Assembly: GCA_013115135.1 (NCBI GenBank)
Contig: JABANP010000862.1
Coordinates: 1-14,151, forward strand
Source: Perkinsus olseni
Taxonomy: Eukaryota; Perkinsozoa; Perkinsida; Perkinsidae
Direction of reading: 5' to 3'
Length of the DNA stretch: 14,151 nt
The notes beneath the pieces were generated by a model. It made no database searches. It saw only the letters and a list, made by a program, of their open reading frames with translations, and was not told the DNA's origin. Of this stretch, positions 7,344 to 14,151 are shown one piece after another; the stretch's first letter is position 1; every line of letters begins with the position of its first letter. A program made the translations under genes and the position numbers.

Positions 7344-10300
7344 TCATGAATGTACGTTGAACATGCCGCCTTCTACAAATTGGGCAAACATGTAGAGCGC
7401 CTCTGATGGCTTGTCCATAGGGACCATATGCCCAGCGTTATACACTCGCAAGAAGGCAAAGTTCTCATACTGCTTGAGATGGCCAACTGGCATCACCAAC
7501 GCGCCGTCGTCTGAAAGACCATAGGTGGGGGATTCACGCTTGTAGCAAGAGACCCACCATCTCGCTTTCCCCATGGTTTTGCCTGCTCGCCGTTGAACTC
7601 TGCCCGATGTGCCCAAGGCAAAGCATCGGTCCACGCTTGATTCCCCAGCCAGTTGCAAAGGTAATCCTGGTCTCCTGCGTATATTAGAACTTGGAGCCCT
7701 CTGTTGAGCACAAGTTCAACGTCAGAAGCACACGACCGAGCGAACTCCGTAGGCCGAAGGTGTAGTACCACCTGAGCGGAAGCAGTGCGCCCTCAAAAGG
7801 ATTCCAGTGGTACGCAATGGCTAAGACGAAGACAACGGCATGAGCCGACTCAGTCGGGAGCGCCAGCGTCAACTCATTCCAGGCCGAATCTTTAAAAGTT
7901 ACCCCCAAAGAGTCGGGCCTCCAAGGTCTCAGAGCTCCTAGCTCTCTCATGATTACAGGGTCGTTGAGGTAATTATTCAGCGAGGAGAAGTTGTAGTCCC
8001 CATGTTTGCGCAAGTCGTATCTAAGCCCAGCTAGAATGACACAACCGCGAACCGTGGCTTTCCGTCCGAGCCAGCATTCCGCCGGAAAGTTTCCAGGACT
8101 GTTCATGTGGCAGCTTTCCCCAGCGGGATCCTAGCCCTCGGCTGCGCTTCTGTGAGAGACAACGCAGCGATCAACACATCGCGTGGAAGGGCATCTCCCA
8201 GGGAGATTCTCCCTTCAAAACGATAGCGGATGCGATATTCATCGTACACGGTATGCATAATGCCTCGTATTCGGAGTCTAACCGGTAAGCGGGGCTTTTT
8301 TCAGCCCATCTAGACGTCGGCCTGGACACTCATTAACTGGCGATGATCGATTATAGTGTTTCCAAATGCTTATTCATCCTCTGATGATTCATGTTGGGCA
8401 CGACGCCTCAGAGGGCCCTATGTCATATACTATGCAACTCATGATCACGGTAATCATGATCACAGATCACCTGAGAACTTGATGTAACAGCTTCTCATCA
8501 AGCTGAGAATCAAAGCTTGATCGTCAAACGTACATGTACGAAGACTGGATAGTAGCCAGTGGATACTACGTGAGAATTCTACCTTGCAATACCCTCTGCG
8601 GCACAAAGTCTGTGCCACCGCTGCCAGCGAATAAAAGTTTTCGATGAACCATGCTACGGGATATCCGTACTTGAAGAGGGCGTAGGCTATGAATAAGCAC
8701 GATTCGACTGCCGCGTCTTCGGTTGGAGACGGAGAGATACTCTTCAAAGTCTCTGCGAAGCTGCTGAGCAAGCCCTTGCCATGCTTGCCCCCCGGTCCTC
8801 CCGAATCCTCGCACAAGTCCGACAGTGGCAGTCGGGTTGTGTGTTCATCTTAGGATGAGATACGCTCTTCTTCGGGCGCATCATCGGCCCCGTGATACAC
8901 GCGCCCCTTGAGTTCTTAGCGAGCGGCCACGAATACTGATCGAAGACGTACACGTAAAACTTGCGGTGAGCACCCGGCCGCGAACTCGAGATCCTGGCGA
9001 TAAGGTGCTAATCCCGGGCGCTACAAGGAATGCTGCGTTAGACAGTTGTATCGATGCATCCTCGTAACTTACGAGTCGTAAGCTCCTCAGAGGAGCGACC
9101 ATTATGGTCGCCATGACCAGGTCGCCATGGTGGACCATGGACTCTATTAGAGTCTAGCCTCGTCAAGGGCGACCATGAGTTGTGGCAGGGATGGTACCCG
9201 GGATGACCCGGAGAACTCAGTCCACACCTGCGAGACGATGCTGACACATTCTTCCAAAGCAAACACTACAAACTGTTCGCCAACAGCCCGTAAATGAGTA
9301 GAACCTAATAACCGTAATCGGCAGTAAATGATCCAAAACACGCTAACAAAGTAGAATAGGGATCGTCCTCGTGACCCTCTTGCTGGCCTACTGAGACGTA
9401 GTAACGACTAGGATAACCCCTCACTTGTTGTATCCAGCATCAACGATAGGCATTATCATCGTAGAAGCATACGTCAGCCACGCCTTCACGCAGATGTCCG
9501 GGAGAGTGGACCATGACCGTCGGGCCTGAGGAACAAATCCGTCAGCGAGAAAGGTTACGCACTGCCCATCAGAGATTCAGGCTCGGAATGAGCTAAATTG
9601 CTCTGAAGCTGCTCTCTTGATAGAGTCGGCAACACGAATTTCGCATCATTAACGCCAAAAGTTGGGATATCAGTGTACTTCTTTAGGCATTCTGTTATAG
9701 AGAGAGGCAATGCAACTGTGCAGGATATCGACCGATTCCAGGGTCCCAGCTGCCTCACCGCTTTGGACGTTTGCGTACACTCCTCAAGGTACATCTTGAG
9801 TTTGGCCATGGCCCTGGTCATTTTGTCGTAGGTCTCTTTCGACACTACTGACGGAGCCGTCGTCGAGTTGTACGCCTGAAAAATCCGATCGCTTGGTGAG
9901 CATTCGCAGGATTCGCTACCATCTGCGGGAAGAACTGCAGCTGGATAGCAGGCACCGTCACTCCATTCCCTATAGCCATGCCACGAAAGTCAATAAGCAC
10001 CCTGCCGGGGATCGAACCTGAGACCTCGGAGCTACGGAGTCAGGAAGCTGCAGAAATCTCCCCAGGAAAATACCCTCAGCTCTTATCTCGTCGTTCTTCC
10101 TGATTATTGTGGACGCTAGGGAAGGTACGTACTGACCGGCGAAGGACTCGCCCGTGATGAAAAAAATCGGTCGTTGAACTTGGGAAAGCGTCGAAAGAAC
10201 GCTTGTAGGAAAACATACATGTCCTCTGACACCTCGTCCTCATCGCGATCATATGCCCCAGTAGAGAAACCAGTGCCGGGCGGTTGGTCAACCCAGAGCA

Positions 10301-11042
10301 TGTTAGAGGCCTCGGTCCAACTGTACGGATTGAAGGTAGTAGTGGCGTTCTTGAGAAGGCTGCAGGGGCCATTTTCCATCAGTAGCGCGAGCATCGAGCT
10401 CATTCCCGGACCCCCCGCTGAGCCACAGCGTAGTTGGCGGCTTCCTGCTCTGGTTCCTCCCTTCAAAGAACCAGAAGAAGTACTTCTTGTTGAGCCTCGG
10501 GTCCACTGTAAAGTAGCCACTATACTGCCTGACGCTGTCGTCACACAGTTCCGGTTCTCGAAGCAAGACGCGACCACAGCTGCCACCGATGTCGTAGCTG
10601 AGGTGCTGCGTGAAATCAACGCCGTTCTCAACAGCCATGCCGTGCAAGCTCAACATCCGCGCAGAATGGACGGAACAATCTGATAAGAAAGACCGGACAC
10701 TCCGTCGGAGAACAATGTGGTAGCGAAGGAGGCAGAAACGGTGAGTCATTGTCGTTGTCGGAGCTACGGAAACAGTGGTTGCCGAAGTACAAGCAGAAAC
10801 ACTAGTAGCCACTTCCAAATCTCCATAAACTTCTGCTCACCCGTCTTCCCACTGAGCATTTTCTCGTCCCCGCCATTCGTCCATATCAACATCGTCAGCG
10901 GCCCCGCTATGCAAATAGCCAGTACGGTCGTTCTAAACACGTTGCTGGCCCAGAGCGCCTTCTGACGTCTTCTGCATCGCGTCGTCCATCGGTCCCTCGG
11001 ACGCAACAGTGGCTCGTACACCTGTGTTGTCTGGCGAGCCAT
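7344..11042 (-). CDS. serine carboxypeptidase (peptidase S10), membrane-anchored, two homopolymer frameshifts
   Basis: Exons: 11042-10841, 10679-10074, 10017-9920, 9875-9759, 9525-9425, 8020-7903, 7771-7558, 7510-7344. About 540 aa, usual for S10 plus an N-terminal extension. Residues about 35-55 form one hydrophobic segment after a basic stretch (RCRRRQK) with no cleavage-like site, so a type II signal anchor is likely. Family marks: [35 protein letters not shown] (catalytic Ser), [19 protein letters not shown] (catalytic Asp) and NAGHMVP (catalytic His). S10 enzymes remove C-terminal residues in acidic compartments. Exon 2 needs one base fewer in the G run 10411-10416 and a shift at the T run 10160-10166; otherwise a stop follows. 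This is either sequence error or recent damage. Intron 5 is 1,404 nt, the others 44-233. The TTG at 11069 is an unlikely start; ATG 11042 was chosen. Confidence 0.85.
8812..8841. repeat. imperfect hairpin in the large S10 intron
   Basis: CCGAC (8819-8823) pairs with GTCGG (8831-8835), and beyond a small bulge CACAA (8812-8816) pairs with TTGTG (8837-8841). Other short palindromes nearby include CGTACATGTACG at 8529-8540. All lie inside intron 5 of the S10 gene. Confidence 0.7.
9061..9154. repeat. chain of six perfect hairpins in the large S10 intron
   Basis: In order: CTCGTAA-C-TTACGAG (9061-9075), CTTACGA-G-TCGTAAG (9068-9082), GCTCCTC-A-GAGGAGC (9082-9096), GCGACCAT-T-ATGGTCGC (9095-9111), CCATGGT-GG-ACCATGG (9125-9140) and GACTCTA-T-TAGAGTC (9140-9154). 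Between the fourth and fifth, TGGTC and GACCA also pair around five bases. Nearly every base belongs to an arm, and neighbouring hairpins overlap. Confidence 0.9.
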
Positions 11043-11153
11043 CTTTGCGCAACTAGATGAGGTGAACAAATTCTCCCCAATTTCAGTGCAACACTACGCC
11101 CAAGTTCAGCAGAAACGTGAAGATATCAGAAACGGTAAATTCTTTCACGGTTA

Positions 11154-12180
11154 TCATGGCTCAGCTAGCTGAGAATGTTTGAGTCGCATCTTCTCATACT
11201 GGTCAATTTTCCGTTTCCGCTCGATGACGAGTTTACACCGTGAACGGATGTCCTCAAGAAGGTCCGTGAAAACATCGAAATTTTTCACAGGGACGTTACA
11301 ATCCTCAGCATGCTGTCGAGCAGTTGGGTGCACCCCGACCTGTTAATAGGACAGCAGACCGAAAACAAAGTTAGCAATAACGACGATTTATCGATGTATC
11401 TGACCAGCTTTCGAAGTTTTCGACGAATTTCGATTGTTCTTGAAAGTCACAAAAGCTTCGCGGAAGCTCACACTCAAAAATGCGACAATGCTCGCCAACG
11501 TGTGGTGCGCTGTCTACTATTGCTATCGTTCAGCCCCAGCATTGGATGGAGTGGTCGTGGGAAATTGATCACTGCTCCCAGAAGAAAGGCAACAGACTAC
11601 CATTCAAGCTTACACACCTGGACCGTGTAAATAGGACAGTAGCCGTAGTCCCTCTCAACAACCGCATGCTCAACATCTTTCTTCAGGATAGGGCCCACTC
11701 CACCGTGAACTATCGGTATCCGCATATCTGAAGCCTCTAGCTAAACACTCACACTGTCACCAACTTACTGAATTCCTTCTCTATCATTTCGATCTCATCC
11801 ATGATACCATCAAACACGTTCACCGACTGTGTCTTCAGTATCACTGGCAGCACCAACTTAGCCTCTGGCAAATCCTCGTACCTTCACTACAGGCATCCAC
11901 TGAACGATGTGGCGAGCGTTGCAGTGCAACCGACCAGTTAGTTTCACTAATAGAGTTTTCCTATGGCCCATGCAAAGCAGGTATAAATAATGCTAAGACG
12001 CCTCTAAGTGAGAAACGTTACTTTGCGCGGCCCATAGGCTTGATACGCTATAATTAGGGGAGCTTTTTTCACAATGACCCCTTCACCGACTCACTCAGTG
12101 AGATCTAGTTTTTCTCTATGCTCTCGGTTTTTCCTTCGACCAAAGATCTCTGCTCTGATGGCCTCCATCGCTTGTTGTTC
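11154..12180 (-). CDS. organellar translation initiation factor IF-2-like, C-terminal exons (domain 3)
   Basis: Exons: 12180-12095, 11881-11769, 11727-11618, 11339-11154, with introns of 213, 41 and 278 nt and matching phases (165 codons with stop). The first exon is a charged helix (EQQAMEAIRAEIFGRR) like the linker before IF-2 domain 3. Then comes LPVILKTQSVNVFDGIMDEI, matching the domain-3 start where bacteria have ADVQGSVEAL, followed by IPIVHGGVGPI (compare KIIHSGVGAI) and FDVFTDLLEDI (compare IYDLIDDV). IF-2 places initiator tRNA on bacterial-type ribosomes, so a mitochondrial role is likely. The frame ends at TGA 11154-11156 after a basic helix, without the C2 domain that binds fMet-tRNA. 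No GTPase domain (GHVDHGKT) was found upstream in the window. Upstream exons may be missed, or translation may start at ATG 12168. The next gene starts 112 nt downstream. Confidence 0.7.
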
Positions 12181-12440
12181 CTGAAGAATAAATCGAGATC
12201 ACAAACCCAGTGCATGGCGACCAGCAACCCCCAAGACAGTTTCGTATTCGCACGCGTTCCGCGGAGAGTTGGAAGTATATCAACATCGCAGCAACCATGG
12301 TCGTGGCAAAAACTTAGTCGATTGAGTGCCCAACAGAGGCGGCACGAGCGGATAACAAGAATTTTTCGGTCTGGCTTCGTACAGCAGTCACCATTGAAAA
12401 TTTTACAAAATTCATGACTTGCCGACAACGACGGGAAATT
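12181..12440. other. upstream of the IF-2-like exons, nothing assigned
   Basis: On the minus strand TTATTCTTCAG ends at 12181, just before the first IF-2-like exon. It may be a cis acceptor or a trans-splice site 12 nt before the ATG at 12168. Minus-strand frames here do not resemble the IF-2 beta-barrel domain that should precede domain 3. Confidence 0.4.
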
Positions 12441-12816
12441 TCAGACTAGTTTCTTCACACCCGTACACCGGTGATCTTCTTTTCTAGCGAATGCACCGCT
12501 GACCTCCTTATAGTGAGCTTTCTGTTCTTCCTTCTCCTTCCAGTTGTTCACATCGCGCTCTCCCCAGCGCTCAATGATCCGTCTGGAGTCTGTAACGGCA
12601 TCCTCTTGCCAGTTCCTCCGCTCGACATAATAACTGCACAAGTAGAAGCCAGATGCTCTCCGGGCAACAGCGCGTTGGCTCTTCTCACATGGAATCTTTA
12701 CTGTGCGCAGCTGCGGCGGAAGGCTTCTCTTCTGCTGTACTATCCATCGCCTCCTGCCGAGCTTGGGCCTTTCGAGAACTCTTTCTACCGCCACGCTGAC
12801 GCTTCGCTGGTTCCTC
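12441..12816 (-). CDS. possible basic/charged protein, gene model unresolved
   Basis: Two stretches look coding. An exon from 12816, just after a good acceptor (branch-like CTAAC, then TTCAG), encodes a very basic run (PAKRQRGGRKSSRKAQARQE) ending near a GTAAAG donor at about 12706. A second stretch, about 12640-12441, encodes WGERDVNNWKEKEEQKAHY and continues to a TGA at 12441-12443. They can be joined in a consistent phase using an acceptor at the TTACAG before the Ser-Arg-Arg codons, but other joins are possible. The 5' end is not found: a short ATG exon at 12927-12906 joins in a phase that soon hits a stop. Composition suggests a nuclear or nucleic-acid-associated protein, which is only a guess. 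It could also be upstream sequence of the IF-2-like gene. Confidence 0.28.
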
Positions 12817-13189
12817 CTGAATCGAAGTTAGTCAATTCCGTCGAAATTCATCCAAGGATGTTCATTCCCCACGCGGAGCGAAGCGAAAAAGTATCAAGAT
12901 CTCACCAACAAGGGCCAGCGAGGGCATTTAGCCGTGTGTAGAGATGTCTTCAGTTAAATCACCGCCCCGATCACACGGTTAGAGATTTCTTCACCTCAAT
13001 CAATGGTCTTATGACTTCCTCACTAGACGGAAAAAAACGGACTAGTGCAGGCCTAGCTAATGCTGAGCCTCCACAGGACAGCCTAGCATTGCAACCTGCC
13101 CAACGCGGATCCCTATTCCAAAATTGCGAAAAATTGCGGATACTTCTGATCTCATCGCTAAGAGAGGTCAGCGTTCGAAGAGCAGTCAT
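12817..13189. other. between the unknown gene and the basic-protein stretch, nothing firm
   Basis: A minus-strand open frame (13189-12971) has a good acceptor inside it (TTTTTTTCCGTCTAG near 13022) followed by EEVIRPLIEVKKSLTV and a stop. It could be a terminal exon, but no donor with matching phase was found. A short ATG exon (12927-12906) is also possible. Confidence 0.3.
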
Positions 13190-14151
13190 TCAGTAGTCTA
13201 CAGCAGCAACATTCCACATCTGTGAGGCCCGTCGCGTATAATCCGGTCCAGTGCAACCAAGATTCAGGATCTCCCAGAGCCGCCCTTACTTCTGGCTTTT
13301 GCTCCGGCTCCACCACTATGCTGTGCGGCGTACCAGAGGCCAGCTTAGCCAGACGTATCTTTTCCGCTTTTAACCTCTCCTTAGTATCCTGCTCAGCCAA
13401 CTCGAAGTCCCTCATCTGTTTGTAGTTCGGCACGGACCCTGCAAGTTTATGACGAATACGCAAGCACGAGGCACGCAAAATCACCTTCATAGTCCTCAGC
13501 CTCGAAGCCCACCAGCGGGTTGTGCTCACCCAGCCTCGCCAGAGCCTCGTACTCCTCACGCGGGGCTTCTGCTGCCGCTCCCTCCTTGAAGACCCTGTTG
13601 TCATTGTATCCCACTTCCCCGTACTCCGAAACCGTCCGGTCCTTGTTCAACCAGTCACGCGATACCTACAAAACTCGCTCTAGAAATCAACACAAGAGGG
13701 TAGGGTAGGGTAGGGTAGCAAGTTCGGAAGATGAAAATATAGGAAGAATATTGAGACTAGCTAAAATAGCGTCAGGAACAGACCACAAAAATTATGGGAA
13801 TTCGGGACAGAGTTTTTCGATCTGGATATTGCACATGAACCTGCTCAAGTAACTTCCAGCTTCTCACCGCTCTCTCGCCAACAGGTTCATCCACCGGTCT
13901 CGGCATGTCCGCCTGAGTCTTCGATATTCCGTCGTTCGACCAAGGCACTTCGATAGGAGGCCCAGCTGTGTTTGAATTTCCGACAAGTTCTCGATGTTTT
14001 GGCGATACCTGCTCACAGCGGCAAATCTTGGTGAATCTCTCGCCTTGCCTTGGAGTTTCTCACAGCCCCTTACGCTGATAATCGCCATTGCTGCTCGTTC
14101 TTTGTACATGACCATACCAATATCCGTGGCGCTGGCAATACGTAGCTTACC
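13190..14151 (-). CDS. unknown protein, 3' part of a multi-exon gene (5' end outside window)
   Basis: Exons: (14151)-14074, 14008-13868, 13665-13485, 13438-13290, 13219-13190. Introns are 65, 202, 46 and 70 nt, all GT-AG and phase-consistent, giving about 154 C-terminal residues. I do not recognise the family. Visible parts: DIGMVMYKERAAMAII in the first exon, a Pro-rich middle (PPIEVPW, MPRPVDEPVGER), an acidic stretch (EYGEVGYNDNR, GFEAEDYEG), then a charged helix likely to form a coiled coil (DFELAEQDTKERLKAEKIRL). The end ..KPEMWNVAAVDY depends on using the strong donor GTAAGG at 13289; if that is not spliced, the frame runs on to a TAG at 13158. No signal peptide or membrane segment is visible. 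The 202-nt intron carries the GGGTA repeat. Confidence 0.6.
13698..13717. repeat. four tandem GGGTA units, G-quadruplex-capable
   Basis: Four GGGTA units on the plus strand give four G3 runs with two-base TA loops, a perfect G-quadruplex pattern. The tract is inside a 202-nt intron (13666-13867) of the unknown gene; its transcript carries the C-rich complement. It resembles telomere repeats but has a 5-base unit, not the usual 6 or 7. Confidence 0.85.

Larger units (their letters stand above)
8021..9424 (-). other. large intron 5 of the S10 gene
   Basis: The donor is GTGAGG after AACAA and the acceptor is GCTTAG; phases give the family-typical GYNKYDLRK across the joint. The 3' part (8021 to about 8285) is homologous to the dead copy (2631 to about 2885). 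The remaining 1.1 kb is not, and is rich in short palindromes. Open frames inside it (such as 8460-8816, minus) show no recognisable protein. Confidence 0.75.
5302..9939. repeat. tandem duplication unit, copy B (S10 + LRAT)
   Basis: Second copy of the S10-LRAT unit, in the same orientation as 165-4480. Here the S10 gene keeps its upstream exons (to 11042), so this is probably the parental end of the duplication and copy A the truncated derivative. About 820 bp of unrelated sequence (4481-5301) separates the two units. Confidence 0.85.

Noticed and set aside
8460..8816. 118-aa minus-strand open frame inside the large S10 intron
   Set aside because: No recognisable motif, absent from the paralogous intron, and it lies in palindrome-rich DNA.
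9061..9154. CRISPR array or transcription terminator
   Set aside because: The arms differ from hairpin to hairpin, there are no equal spacers, and the site lies in a eukaryotic intron.
10003..10018. tRNA T-arm/B-box-like sequence on the minus strand (GGTTCGATCCCCGGCA), possible tRNA or SINE
   Set aside because: No D-arm, anticodon stem or acceptor stem can be formed around it, and the bases are coding in S10 exon 3 (SIPGRV) right after a splice acceptor.
10174..10683. 169-aa plus-strand open frame
   Set aside because: It is the antisense shadow of S10 exon 2, which carries clear family motifs.
11160..11173. Perfect palindrome CTCAGCTAGCTGAG near the end of the IF-2-like gene as a regulatory site
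   Set aside because: It encodes in-frame residues just before the stop codon, and a single 14-bp palindrome is weak evidence for a site.
12471..12941. 156-aa plus-strand open frame, hydrophobic N-terminus
   Set aside because: It is antisense to charged, coding-looking minus-strand stretches with splice sites; hydrophobic shadows are expected opposite such codons.

Overview
The window is nuclear DNA from a protist. Genes are split by many short GT-AG introns, mostly 41-70 nt, and every gene I can support lies on the minus strand, head to tail. Strong pyrimidine-AG acceptors sit just upstream of several start codons, which fits spliced-leader trans-splicing. Together this points to an alveolate such as Perkinsus or a dinoflagellate relative. 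That placement is inference, because I could run no search. Most reading frames visible in a six-frame view are pieces of spliced genes or their shadows.

From the right edge, in the direction of transcription: the 3' part of a conserved-looking gene of unknown function (14151-13190); a doubtful basic/charged coding stretch (12816-12441); the end of an organellar translation initiation factor IF-2-like gene (12180-11154); a membrane-anchored serine carboxypeptidase, family S10 (11042-7344); an LRAT-domain gene (7142-5302); a decayed S10 copy (4480-2147); and a second LRAT-domain gene (1923-165).

The main structure is a tandem duplication of an S10-LRAT unit (copy A about 165-4480, copy B about 5302-9939). 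The two halves have had different fates. Both LRAT genes can be rebuilt as nine-exon genes of 359 and 354 residues, with the NCExF cysteine, both histidines and the same splice phases. S10 copy A is dead: it lacks exons 1-2 and the last exon, has lost splice sites, and carries indels and a stop. S10 copy B has all eight exons and the Ser-Asp-His triad, but two one-base problems in homopolymers (G6 and T7) interrupt exon 2.

The non-coding DNA that differs between the two units is full of short perfect inverted repeats with loops of 0-3 bases, often chained so that one arm serves two hairpins. A 14-bp insertion in the dead S10 copy, visible by comparison with the live copy, is itself such a fold-back. 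This suggests a local template-switching process that adds sequence here.

I found no supportable RNA genes, transposase genes or CRISPR arrays.
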